Source: Pyropia yezoensis (lineage: Eukaryota; Rhodophyta; Bangiophyceae; Bangiales; Bangiaceae). From it: 64,000 nt of DNA. The stretch lies in NCBI GenBank assembly GCA_009829735.1, contig CM020618.1, positions 33,084,894 through 33,148,893 on the forward strand. The letters are read 5' to 3'. The notes under the pieces were generated by a model, which saw only the letters and a list, made by a program, of their open reading frames with translations, was not told the origin of the DNA and made no database searches. Below, piece after piece: positions 43,130-53,879 of the stretch. Every line of letters starts with the position of its first letter. Position 1 is the stretch's first letter. A program made the translations under genes and the position numbers.

Positions 43130-43202
43130 TGCCACCGCCGAGGAGGGTGCGGATGGATCGGCGACGGCGGCTGGGGGGGGGGGTGGCCTCCACCGGCGCC
43201 AT
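40184..43202 (-). CDS. Gly/Ala-rich protein with five FGDRARQRA-type repeats, frame break at a C run
   Basis: Starts at ATG 43202 (MAPVEATPPPSRRRRS, context GCCATGG). One frame runs to about 42060 and contains five repeats: SFGDRARQRA, TFGDRARLRA, TFGARARQRA, TFGDRARQRA and TFGDRARQRA (DNA near 42737, 42563, 42434, 42292 and 42149), separated by Ala/Gly linkers of similar length. At the C13 run (about 42048-42060) the sense moves to another frame. That frame continues with SFGAAAAARQ, a GGGGGRDKENRD patch, LAALVRQAALVAAPTP and PVADLARLNSLSH, and ends in a Leu/Arg-rich coiled coil (EVAAIAAAQRRLVPRVAKLA ... LEQLVADLERRRDLRVGAGG). Total about 1005 residues if joined. I do not recognise the family. 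The repeats may be short linear binding motifs. Confidence 0.6.
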
Positions 43203-43489
43203 GGCGTGCGCGGAGGCGGGGGGGGCGGGTGGGGGTCGGGGGGGAGGGGTGGGGAAGAGGGGAAACGCCAGAGGGGAAGGGACACAGGTGGGCGCGGGGG
43301 GGCGGACCCACGGCGCACGCCTCGTGGGTCGTTTGGAGGAGAGAGGCGGGCGGAGGGCGGCGCGCCAGCAAACGCGGGGGGTGGCGCACCCGCCGTGACC
43401 GCCGCGGCGGCACGGCCAGCGTCGGCACGCTCCCCCTCCCCACCCAACGCGCGTGGCCTACCGGTAGTGGCGGTCAAACGCGCCCGTGC

Positions 43490-43532
<43 letters not shown>

Positions 43533-45389
43533 CCACCGCCACTGCCACTGCCGCCACCGCCGCCACCGTCGCCAACCACCGCCGCCACGGCCACGGGGTA
43601 CCCCCCCCCCCCCTCCCAATCGTGGGATTGAGAGGAGGAGGCGGTCGCTCGTCCCGGCTGGGCGACGCCAGCCAGCCATGCAGCAGGGGAGAGTGGGGGC
43701 GGTGGGACGACGCGGCTGCGTTTCGACGCGCCCCCCCCCCCCTCGCGGGGCCACCCCCGCCAACGAGCTCCCTACCTCGCGGCCACTCCCATGGCGGCAA
43801 AAAGGGCGCAGCGGCAGCGGCGCCGGCAAGCGGGGGGAAGACGGAGGGGGGAGGGAAGCAGCAGAGAGAAAAGAGGAAAAAAAAAAAAAAGTCAAGGGGG
43901 GGGGATGTAGAGGGGGAAGTGAAGCGCCCAGCTGCAGGAGGTTGGGATGGGGGGGGGGGTGGCGGTCGCGGTCGCGGTTGGTCGGTCACCACACCATCAT
44001 TCGCAGGGGGCGACAGACGGGGGGGGGGGAGGGGGGGGAGGGAGGGGTGGCTGTGTCAGCGGCGGTCGCGGTCGGGGGGTTGGGGAGGCGGCGGCGGCGG
44101 GGGCCCGCCTGCCACGGGGGGGGGGGGGGGGGCGCGAAAATAAAGAGGGCGCCCCGCCGCCGCGGTGCAGACGGGGGAGGTGGCGGGCTTGCGGAGGGAG
44201 GCGGGGGCGCTCCCGCCCCACCACTGCACGGCAGTGGGCAGTGGGCGGGGGGTTGTGGGGCAGTTTGCAGTGGCAGTCGGTGGGTACTCCCCCAACCAGA
44301 TCATCAGCCTACCTATACAGTACTATACGTACTGTACATACAGTACAGTACATATGTTCCTATATAGGGGGGCGAGGGGGGTGGAGAGAAGAGCAGAGGT
44401 GGAGGTGGGGGGGGGAGGGAGGGGGCGGGGAGGGAAGGGGGGGGAGCAGGGACAGCCGCCCCGGCAGCTGCGGAGCAGCGCAAGGCCAGCGCGCGAGCTG
44501 TGGAGCGGCCGCCGCGCCCCGGCTGCCTGCGCCCCCCGCCAGGTGGGGGTGACAGGGAATGCGGGGCGCCCCCCGCCCCCCCCGCCCCACCGCCCGCCGC
44601 TTGCCGCCCGCACCGCCGCCCGCCACGGCGGCGGCGGTACGCGACGGGGAAGTCAAGTAGGTTGCCCGACGGGGACGGTGGCCGCACAGCCGCGGGGGGG
44701 GCGCCGCTGCCGCCGCCGCCGCCGCCGCCGCCGCAACACAACGCAGACTCCCCGCCTGCCCGTCGCGTTTGCCACGCCTGGGCCCTGCCGGCGGGACGCC
44801 GTTGCCTGCCTCGCCGCTCACCCCCACCCCCCCACCCCCCCCCCCCCGTCCCGCTGTCCGACGGTGGGTCTGATGGGGGGGAGGGGCGTCTGCCCCTCCC
44901 CGGGCGGGCGCTCGCCCCGGGGGGCGTGCCCCCGCCCGCAGCGGGCGGCGCAAGGGGGGGCGTCGGCCCCCGCAGACGCTCCCCACCCCCACGGGCGGGT
45001 GGCGGCGGGGAGGTGGCCCCTCTCCCCGACGGGGGCCTGCCGTCGGGGTTGTCACCGACAGGCGGGGGTGGTGGGGGGGGGGGGGGGGGGGGGGGTGGGG
45101 GGGTAGATTTGCATCCGCGTGCTGCCCATCGTCGGGTACCCCCCCTCCCCCCGCCCCGCCGTCGTGCCCCCCCCCCCCCCCCCGCACAACCGCCCTTTGC
45201 GGTGGCGCGCCCTGCCACGCACCTGCCGCTGCCGCCGGGGTGGGCGGCGGCGACGGGCGGTCGCTCACCCAGCACCCCATCCGCGGACGCCCCGCCCCGC
45301 CAGCCCCCTACCCTCCCCGTCTTCCTGCCACGGTGCCCCACCGGGGCGGGACGGCCCCAGCGCACAATGCGCCGGCGCCCCCGTCCCCG

Positions 45390-45422
<33 letters not shown>

Positions 45423-45791
45423 CACCCGCAGCCGCCGCTGGGCGTACCGTCCTCGGCTGTGGGCTGCTGCTGCTGGCCACCGCCCGAGGGCGCCTCGTCC
45501 GTGGCGGCCACGCCGCCCTCCCAGAGTCGACGGCCATGATGTCCGTAGGGGGGGGGGGGGGAGGGCGATGCCGGTGGCGGCGGCGGCGGCACGCCAGTAG
45601 GGCCGCACCGCCCCGACAAGAGGGAGCACCGGGGAGAGAGGCAAGCAATAGATGACCACGCCGGTCCATCTTGCCAGCGGCGGCCCGTGTGGGCGAGTGT
45701 CGGCATGGAATTGGCATTTGCCGCCGCCGCCGGCAGCGGCAGCGACGGCCAATGGCGGCGGCGACCGCGACGGCAGCGACGGCGGGGGCGG

Positions 45792-45828
<37 letters not shown>

Positions 45829-46144
45829 CGGGGACGCGAAGCTCGCCCGCCCCGCCCGCCCCGCTGCGCATGGCCGAGTACAGACGAGCCGCCTGACGGC
45901 GGCGGCTGCCGACGCGGCCGCTGGGGTGCTGCTGGCTGGGGGTGGCGCGGCTGGGGGTGGCGCCTGCACCTGCGCGGGACCGTCTGCCTGCCGCTGCCCC
46001 GACGGCTTTGTTGTCATCCCCGCGGCGCTGGCGGGAGAGGCCCAGCCCTTTTCAGCCTCGGTGGGTCCTGTAGGTATGCACGTACTTTGCTCTGGGCACT
46101 CAAGGGTCGCGCCTGCCGTTTGACTCTTTTATTGACCAAATGGG
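43203..46144. other. Homopolymer-rich intergenic region
   Basis: Contains the longest homopolymers of the window: a C run of about 40 at 43490-43530, and G runs at about 45068-45094 and 45789-45829. Open frames on both strands are products of these runs. An AT-rich, partly palindromic patch (44313-44370, with CAGTAC...GTACTG and repeated TACAGTACA) stands alone in the GC-rich DNA. Confidence 0.5.
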
Positions 46145-46615
46145 TCAGAGGCCGAACACAACTCGGCCATGAAGGAGGCGCGAGAAGCTACAGCCGCTGT
46201 GGGTCGTAGCGAAAGGGAAAGGTGTCCCTACCGCCGAAGGGTGATGATGATGTGCACCGCGAAGGAGTGCACGGAGGCGGGGCTGCAAGCCGGGCCTGCG
46301 GGAGGGCCCGAGGGTGATGGAACCGTACGTTCCGTTACCAACCAGAGGCGGGGCACGAGTCGGAGCCTCGCGTCGGTGGTGGATCCCGCAAAAAAGTGGG
46401 CCACCGCCGACGCGGCTATGCGGGACCGCATTGGCCGGGGCGTGTCCGTGGGCCTTTGTGTTCCCGTCTTGACTTGTCCCTGAACTGGAGCGGCTGCGGC
46501 CGGCAGTGCCGACGACGGTCGACGGGCCGTTGCTCACAGAGGGATGTCCAGGGCTTTGACCCTGCCCTCCTCCGGGGCGCGTCGCGCGGGTCGGCCGGTC
46601 ATGTCCAAGGTGCAC
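46145..46615 (-). CDS. Small ORF, doubtful
   Basis: A 156-codon frame from an in-frame non-ATG codon; no domain. Composition is more balanced than its surroundings, and AATAAA on the - strand (46130-46125) lies about 15 bp after the stop, which is the only support for a transcript here. It may instead be part of the 3' region of the kinase gene. Confidence 0.2.
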   Translation of the reverse strand: MHLGHDRPTRATRPGGGQGQSPGHPSVSNGPSTVVGTAGRSRSSSGTSQDGNTKAHGHAPANAVPHSRVGGGPLFCGIHHRREAPTRAPPLVGNGTYGSITLGPSRRPGLQPRLRALLRGAHHHHPSAVGTPFPFATTHSGCSFSRLLHGRVVFGL

Positions 46616-46787
46616 CGCAAAGGAAGAGTCGTACGCGCTGCCCCAAGGGCTTGGCCAACAGGACTGGACTGCTGCTGAAAAAAGTCATTGACTTGCATGG
46701 CTACAGCACAAGCCTCGACCTGTGAGGGGAATCGTTCCGCTCACTTTGGACCTGGTCCGTACACCCATATCCATAAATACACGTTGT

Positions 46788-46793
46788 TTTATT
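46788..46793 (-). terminator. Poly(A) signal AATAAA of the AGC kinase gene
   Basis: AATAAA on the - strand, 165 bp after the kinase stop codon. Confidence 0.5.
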
Positions 46794-46957
46794 GACGCAC
46801 GCACAGGGGACGCAACGTGCCCAGTGCCACCTACATATAGTAACAATGCCAGCCGCAAGAGGGGGGGAGGGCGCCCGGCGGGAGCGGAACCCAACGCAAG
46901 CTCCCCGCCGGGTGCCCCCCCGGCCGTGTGGGCGGCGGCGGTGCCACCCCCGCCGCC

Positions 46958-47180
46958 TCAGCCGCCCGACCGGATGGACGCGATCTTGGACAGCAGCACG
47001 TCTGCCGACGACTTGCGGTGCACCAGCGCGACCGACAGCGCCGCGCCCGACGCGCCCGGCCGGTCGGTCGAGTACTCGTAGCCAACGAGGGTGGTGGCGA
47101 GGCTCCCCTCTGTCGCCGCCGCCGCCACCCGCGGGCCCGCCCAGTCTGTCCGAACCGGCAGCCGGGCGGCGGTGGCGGCG

Positions 47181-47212
<32 letters not shown>

Positions 47213-49474
47213 GGCGGCGGCCGCCGTGGCTGGCTGCTGCGCCTGCCGGTCGCCCTGCCGGCAGCGGCCAAGCGCGGCGGTGGCCGTGGCGGCCAGGCTG
47301 TCGACGCCACCTGCGGGCCCTGCCAGCAGCACCTGCCGCGCAACCGCCGCAATGGGGGGGGGGTGCTCCTTCCCAGCCTCGCCTGCCGCCTCTGCCTCCT
47401 CGTCCCCCGCGTCCGCCTCAAACAGCATTGGGTCATCGTCGAGGGGCGGCCGCGGGGGGGGCCCGCCCAGCTCGTCGGGGCAGGCGGTGCCGCCCAAAAA
47501 GTCTGGCAGCGGGCCGTCCAGGGCAGACTCAAACAGCCGGAACCGGGCGGCCATGTCAGACGGCTCCACGTCCAGGCCTGGGCCGTTGCCGGCCAGGATG
47601 TCCACCCAGTCCACGGACGCAAAGTACGGGTGCGCCTTGGCAGCCTGGATGGTGAGCCGCCGCGACACTTTGCGCTCCAGCAGCCCCGCGAGGAAGGAGA
47701 CGGTGGTGGGGTGGAGGTACGACGGGAAGTGCACCGCGTCGTTCTTGATCGACCGAAAGGTGGCCGACGCGCGGCCGACGCGGCCCCAGGGGAGCTTGCC
47801 CGTCACGCAGCGAAAGAGGCACACGCCGAGGGACCACATGTCGGCGGGGATGCCATAGGGCTTGCCATTGAGCATTTCTGGGGGCAGGAAGCTGGCCGTC
47901 CCGCACAGCGAGTTGGCGCACCCGTCCGCCGAGGGGAGGAAGCTGGCCAGGCCAAAGTCCGCCACCCGCGCGTGCCCGTCGCGGTCCAGCAGCACGTTCT
48001 CCGGCTTCATGTCCCGAAACACCACGTCCTGCGAGTGGATGTGCTCCAGCGCAAGGATCAGCTCGGCAGCCAAAAAGCGGGTATCGTCCTCTGAGCACCG
48101 CCGTCCCGGCTGCCTCTTGAGATGCGTGGCCAGGTCCCCCGCGTCGCACAGCTCGGTCACGAGGAAGAGGTGGTCAGAAGTCTGAAAGGCGTACCGCAGG
48201 GGCAGCAGGAAGGGGTGGCCCGTCGCAATGCGCTCCAGCGCCAGCCGCTCGTTCACCGCGTTACGCAGGGTGCTCGGTGAAAAAAGGACACCCCGCTTGT
48301 TGACCACCTTCATTGCGTGCACGACGGTCGAGGCAACATGGCGGACGGCATAGACGCGTCCGCCGCCGCCAACGCCAATCGGGACGCCCACCTCAAAGTC
48401 TGCCAAGCAAGGGGTGTCGAGGCCCGACGCCATCGTCAGCACCGTCGACCAGGCGGTCAAGTCGCTGGCGCTGCGGAGCTTAAACACCGCGTCCATGCCG
48501 CTGGGTGCGGGCGAGTTGACAAGGTGCGTCGGAGTCGCCTTGGGCGTCGGCCGCGTCGGCGACGTGCCCACCGCCCGGACCGGCCCACTCCGCGGCGGCA
48601 GCAACGACGGGGAACTGGCGTACGGGGAGCTCGCCGCCGAGTCCCAAATGGACGAGCTGGTCGGGCTGTCCCATATATCACGGGTGGAGCCGCCCGCCCC
48701 CCCGCCCCCCCGAGAGGTGCAAGACAGGCTGGCCAAGCTCCCGCCCGCGCTGTCGTCGTCACACGAGGAGCGTTCCGACTCGGCGGAGAGGTAGGGCAGC
48801 TCAAACATGGACTCCCCCGGGTCTGACCGGGGCCGAAGCCAGATGCGCCAGTTGTTCTTCTTCTGCATGCACTCGACGTTTGCGGCGCCCATGTCGTACA
48901 CCGCCACCAGCTGCGCGCCGTCAATGGACCGGCCCCGCCCGGTGGCTGCCGCCGCCGCCGCCGCGTCGCGGAACACCAGCAGCGCCGTCCGCCCGCGCAG
49001 TTGCGCCCACCGCTTGCGGGACGACTGCAGCCGCGAGGCGCGGGGCTTGAAGCCGAGCTCCCCCTCAAACTGAACGGGCAGCTGGGAGACCAGCTGCAGC
49101 CGCTCCGCCGGGGTCATACGGGGCCCCCCGTGGGGGGTGACCGACAGCGACGTCGCCGCCGGGGGCGCCCCCTCCAGCAGCATCGACGAGTAGGCAAACA
49201 TGGACAGGGGCGGCACCGCACCCGCCACCATCTTGCTCCCAACCGACACCCTGTAGGGGCCGGAAAGGGGGGACGCCGGCGGTGACGCGGGCGGCGACGG
49301 CTGGCGGCGGCCTTGGCCGCGGGGGGAGCTCCCCCGCCGCCGCCGCCGCGTGGGGCTGACGCCGTCGGCGACAGCGGGGAAGGCGGGGGAGGCGGGGGAG
49401 GCGGCACGGCCACGCGCCGAGGCGCCAGGTGAGGATGGTCCCATCAAGCCTAGGGTGGACCCGCGCCGCATCAT
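46958..49474 (-). CDS. AGC-family Ser/Thr protein kinase with split PH-like domain
   Basis: 838 residues from ATG 49474 (MMRRGSTLG). Residues 1-110 are Ser/Pro/Arg-rich. A PH-like fold (about 136-350) starts with RKRWAQLRGRTALLVFRD and ends with the typical helix FKLRSASDLTAWSTVLTMA, but a Ser-rich insert of about 100 residues splits it. Kinase domain about 358-628: IGVGGGGRVYAV, Lys 389 (AMKVV), catalytic loop FRDMKPENVLL (Asp 488), DFG 506-508, SLCGTASFLPPE. The C-terminal tail carries a long Ala tract and VGYEYSTD (about 797-804), matching the AGC hydrophobic motif around its Ser/Thr. It should phosphorylate Ser/Thr after phosphoinositide and PDK1 input in the manner of Akt/SGK; that is inference from architecture. 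All catalytic residues are present. Confidence 0.92.
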
Positions 49475-50848
49475 GGCCGCCCCAGGGGGGGGGGAACGCA
49501 ACAGCGGCGAAGGGAAAGGGCAGGACGACGGGGGCGGAGCCGCCACCGTGGGGGCCGCCCCTCACCGTGGAAACAACGGAGAGCAGCGGGGACCGTCAAC
49601 AGAGGTGAGCGGCGCCACTGCGATCGCGGCAGGGGCCAAGGCGCAGACGGCAGCCGCAGCCCCGGCAACGCGGCACCCACCCGGTGACGCACGTCAAGGA
49701 GGTGGGCAGGGCGGGCGCCAGGTTACCGCGGCCACCGGCGCGGCGACGCACCCCGCCAGCGAGGTTCCACAGCAATCCCCTCCTTACCCCCACCCTGCGC
49801 GGCCGGCTGCTGCGGGGGCCTCAAACGCACACGGCGACCGCCCACGCGCACGTGTCCGACGGGTGCCGCGTCACTGCAAAGACAATAAAACAACAAGCAC
49901 ACAAAAGCACCTGCCGGTTGCCAGACTTGGGCGTCGGGGGGGGGGGGGTCGGAGGGGGCGAGCAGGCAAGGCGGGGGCTAGCTGGCGGGGCGAGCAGACA
50001 CGGGTCGGGGGGGCCGGCGGGGCGAGCAGGCAAACAAGGGGGGGCAGTCGGCGTTCATCGGAAGCAAGCAAACATGGCGAGGGGCTCGGGTCAGACACGC
50101 ACGTGTGACGGGCAGGAACAGGGGAGGGGGGATGGAGGGGGGGGGCAGTGAGAGGGGAGAGGGGGGGGGGCGGGCGTCGGAAGAGGAAACACGGACGAGC
50201 CCCACCGCGGCACGGCGGGGAGGAGCGGGCGGAGAGAGCCAAGCAGGGGGCGGCAGGGTGGGGTCCAGCCAGGCTGCAGGCGCAACGGCAGATGACAGGA
50301 AGGGGCGGGTGGGCGGCTGGCATTCCTGCAGTGCGTGGCGGTGCTTCATGAGGTGAACCACAGGGCCGGCGAGGCGCTGCGGAGGGTGCCGGGACTGTTG
50401 ACGTGTGCGCAAAGCGCGACCGTGCGAGAGCCTTGCAGATGATTGGTGACGATGATGGATACGATTGGTAGAGAAAGTACACGGTACCTGCGGGCATTGT
50501 GAATTGGGACCTCAATTAACACCGTGGACTGAGCAGTACACAAATACGTTTCTTTTCCCGCGTAAAGAGCCGACGAAGCGCGCCAAAACAAGACTGTGTC
50601 ACGGTGTCTTCTCGGTGAGTCTGTGGGACGCAGACCGATTCTGCTCGGGAACTGGGCGCACCAGGCCGGGGCGCAGCATCACTGCGGGGCCTGGTCCGCC
50701 AGGCTTCCTTCTTCCTGCCGTGTAGGTCTCTCTATTGTCTGCCCCGCCTTTCATTCTTTCTCTCCTCCTCTCCCCCCACTCTCCTCCTCAATCTTGTGCG
50801 CCCTGTGGCTTCCCCTCTGCACTACTCGGCTCTCCCTGTCGGCGCGCC
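49475..50848. other. Divergent intergenic region of AGC kinase and HAT1
   Basis: About 1.37 kb between the kinase start (-) and the HAT1 start (+). The last ~130 bp before the HAT1 ATG are strongly pyrimidine-rich (CTCTCCTCCTCTCC), typical of a leader or initiator region. An AATAAA occurs at 49886 without a known gene. No supported ORF. Confidence 0.5.
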
Positions 50849-52456
50849 ATGGCCCCCGCCCTGAAAGCAAACGATGTGCTCACCATCTTTTTCATCCGGT
50901 CCCCGGCAGACGTCCCGCTGGCGCTGTCCGCCCCTCCCGACCGCCTCCGCTCTGTTGGCGTCGCGGCGGCCGGCCCCCGCTTCACCCACCAAATCTTCCC
51001 CAACGAGGCAATTGTCGGCTACGCGCCGGGCCTGGCCATCCGGCTGCTCTACACCGCCGGCTCCATGGTGTCATACCTCACCGTGACGGGCGCGGCAGAC
51101 GCGGTGGAGGAGGCCGCCGACGCCGACGGCGTCCCCGACGGCACCCCCCGCCGTGGGGGCACTGACGCGGACGAGGCCATTGCGCCGGTGGCGCGCCCAC
51201 GAGGGGTAGGGGGGGGGGGGGGCGGCGCGCGCGGTGCCAAGCGCATTGACGCATCGCGGCCGCCCAATGACGGCGGTGGCGGGGACGGAGAAAAGACGGA
51301 CATCCTGGGCCTGCTCGCACCGCACGTCGCGCCGAGCGCGGTGACGTCGGTCGAGGCGCTCACCGCCGCCGCCGCGGCGCCGTGGTCCCCCCCGCTGCCA
51401 CCGTCGTGCGTGGTCGCCGAGTACACGCTGCCGCCCCGGCCGGCCGCGTCGGGCGCCACGGCCGTCGCCGACAGCGACGGCAGCGGCTCTGACGACACCA
51501 GCGGCGGCGGCGCCGCGAGCGCTGACCATGGCGGCGTGTACCGGGTGTACAAGTGCCGCCTCAACGACCACCCCGACGCGGTGGCGTACCACAAGCGCAT
51601 CCAGGCGCACGCGATGCTCCACATTGACGGCGCCAACTACATTGACGACGCAGACCCCCGGTGGGAAGTATTTTTTACGTGGTGGTTCCCAGACGGCACC
51701 GCCACGGACGGCAACGACGGTGGTGGCGGCGGCCGGCCGGGGGTGGAACTTGTTGCGTACGCCACCATCTACCCGTTTGCGGTCTATGAAAAGGCCCCCC
51801 CCGTGGCGCCGACGCGCGGGCGCGTCGGCCGCACCAGCGGCGTGCGCGGCCGCCGCGGCGGCGGCGGCGACGCCGACGGCGGTGGCGGTGGCGGCGTCGG
51901 CCGCTTCCGTGACCGGTTGCGCATCTCGCAGGTGCTGGTGGTCCCCCCCCACCAGCGGGCGGGCCACGGCGGCCACTTGCTGGCGGCCATCTACGCCGAC
52001 GCGGCCGCGCGGGACGCCACCGAGGTGACGGTGGAGGACCCATCGGCGGGCTTCCGCCGCCTCCGCGACGGCACTGACCTCCGCCGCGGCGTTGCGGCGG
52101 GGCTGCTGCCCCCCCCCGAAGGCCTCTCGTACGATGCGGTGCCAGAGGTGGTGGAGCGGCTACAGCGGTCGCTGCGGGTGACGGCGCGCCAGGCGCGGCG
52201 GGTGGTGGAGATTCACCTCTTGCGGGGGGTGGCCGGCGGGGGGGGGGTTGGGGCGGAGGGCGCCGGCGTGGCCGAGGGGGAGGCCGGCGTGGGGGGGGCG
52301 GGCCGGGCGTGGCGCCTGTTTGTCAAGCGGCGGCTGTGGGTGGACTGGGAGGAGGTGCTGGGGCCGGCGGCGGAGGGGCCGGCGCGCAAGGCCAAGCTCG
52401 CAGAGATCTACGCCGACGTGCTGGACGAGTACCGCGAGGTGCTGGGGCGGCGGTGA
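50849..52456 (+). CDS. HAT1: Type B histone acetyltransferase catalytic subunit
   Basis: 535 residues from ATG 50849 (MAPALKANDVL, context GCCATGG). HAT1 acetylates newly made histone H4 (Lys5/Lys12) before its import and deposition. The N-domain motif FTHQIFPNEAIVGYAPGL is at 44-61, DGANYIDDADPRWEVFFTWW at about 260-279, the GNAT acetyl-CoA loop VLVVPPHQRAGHGGHLL at about 362-378 and VTVEDPSAGFRRLRD at about 393-407; Glu in VEDPS corresponds to the catalytic Glu of the human enzyme. LRVTARQARRVVEIHLL follows near the C-terminus. Low-complexity Gly/Asp/Ala inserts (about 95-150, 200-230, 320-352) lengthen it beyond the usual ~420 residues. Intronless. The next gene downstream, same strand, is EED, another histone-directed factor. 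Confidence 0.95.
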   Translation: MAPALKANDVLTIFFIRSPADVPLALSAPPDRLRSVGVAAAGPRFTHQIFPNEAIVGYAPGLAIRLLYTAGSMVSYLTVTGAADAVEEAADADGVPDGTPRRGGTDADEAIAPVARPRGVGGGGGGARGAKRIDASRPPNDGGGGDGEKTDILGLLAPHVAPSAVTSVEALTAAAAAPWSPPLPPSCVVAEYTLPPRPAASGATAVADSDGSGSDDTSGGGAASADHGGVYRVYKCRLNDHPDAVAYHKRIQAHAMLHIDGANYIDDADPRWEVFFTWWFPDGTATDGNDGGGGGRPGVELVAYATIYPFAVYEKAPPVAPTRGRVGRTSGVRGRRGGGGDADGGGGGGVGRFRDRLRISQVLVVPPHQRAGHGGHLLAAIYADAAARDATEVTVEDPSAGFRRLRDGTDLRRGVAAGLLPPPEGLSYDAVPEVVERLQRSLRVTARQARRVVEIHLLRGVAGGGGVGAEGAGVAEGEAGVGGAGRAWRLFVKRRLWVDWEEVLGPAAEGPARKAKLAEIYADVLDEYREVLGRR

Positions 52457-53879
52457 CGGGAGGGCTCACCGGGCGGGGGCGGCGGCGGTGGCTGTGGCGG
52501 TGGCGGCGCGGGGCGATGCATGCGCCGGGTGGGGTGGCTGCGCGGCGGGGGGCGGGGGGGACGACTGCAACCAACTGGGTATGTGAGCGTGTGGCCGTGG
52601 GCGACCGCCCTGCACGCTGCGCGCCTTGCCCTCTCTTTGTACGGTACGCCCTAGAGCTGGCGCCCCGTGGTGGACAGGCCGCGGACGCCGCGACCGGCGC
52701 ACCCAAAAGCAGCACGCTCCGCCGCCCGGGTGTTCGCGCGTCGGTGGAGCGCCCTCGCTCCTGGCGCCCCCCCTTGGCTTCCCCTGCCCCGCCCCTCCCT
52801 CCAGCTGAGCAGCACCTGCATTGCGTATGTCCGCCTCTCTCCCCAGGCCACGGGGCGTCCTCCGCGGGACGCGAGCGTGCTCCTCTGGCAAGCCGCCATT
52901 ATTGTCGGGCGTGCCGCGTCCCCCGACGCGGCGGGGGACTGGTGGGTGGCCCGCGACCGCCCCACCCTCCCTCCCCCACCGTGGTGGCGGCCGCCGCGTC
53001 ACCCGAAAGCTGGCTGTCTCCCCCACCTCCTTCCTCCTCCTCCGTTGGCGCCCGTCGTCGCGCCAGCGCCGCTGCTGCTGCTACTGCTGGGGTCGGCCTG
53101 CTATCTGGGAGAGGGGCCTGCTGTCGGGGAGAGGGAGCGTCCTGTTTGTCCTGTGGCATGAATGTTGGAATTGGGGGTATCTCAAGCGTATGATCCTTCC
53201 TAGAGACGAAAGACCATCGACGGCGAGACCGAGAACGCACTCGCCCCTCCTGTCGCTTGCACGGTATGCATTCACGATCACACGGCACTAGACGAAGAGA
53301 AAAAAAAAGAGGTCTGTCGTGTTTGTGCCGGACATGAGGCGACACGGTGCGGAGGTGCAGGCCGCTGGATCGGCGGCGCGGACCGTTGACCAGGTGCGAG
53401 GGCGGATGGGTTCGGCCAATGAGGTCGCGTCTTGCAAATCCCGGCGACTCCCCGCCCTTTTGCCAGTCGACGCAGACGGCACACGCGCCCGCCCGCTCGC
53501 CCGCCTACCCGCCCGCCCGGCGCGGCCCAACCCTTTCTTGCCCCCCCCCCCCCCCCCCCCAAGAGCCCAGAGGTGGTGCCACGGCAGGTGACCGGAAGGC
53601 ACCGACCCCTTCCTTGAGCGCCGCATTTCCCCTTGGTGTAGGGTGGCCCGCTGAGGAGACTTCGCCCCTGGCGTGCCGGTGCGGGGACTGCCGACGGTAG
53701 GTGGAAAGGTGGGCCGCGCGTCCCTGAGAGCGTCCATAGCCGCCGGCGCTGGCCGGTCCTGCTCGGCGCCATCCCCGCTCTGCCCTTTCGTCCATCATCA
53801 TCATCATCACCATCACCACCACCACCGCTGCCCTTCAATCAATCCCCTTTCTCCCTCCGCCTCCCCCGCTCGGCCCCCG
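52457..53879. other. Intergenic, leader of EED with trinucleotide tract
   Basis: About 1.4 kb without a supported ORF. A C run lies at about 53541-53559. Just upstream of the EED start, 53791-53826 is a (CAT/CAC)n tract that would encode His only if translation began upstream; the ATG at 53880 is preferred. Confidence 0.5.

Noticed and set aside
38759..46017. ORFs of 300-1400 codons on the + strand
   Set aside because: They run opposite to the frame carrying the FGDRARQRA repeats and coiled coil, consist of Arg/Pro-rich shadow translation, and are opened by C and G runs.
53791..53826. His-rich N-terminal extension of EED
   Set aside because: The frame is open upstream only from a non-ATG codon; the tract is a CAT/CAC repeat in the probable leader, and ATG 53880 gives a normal EED start.
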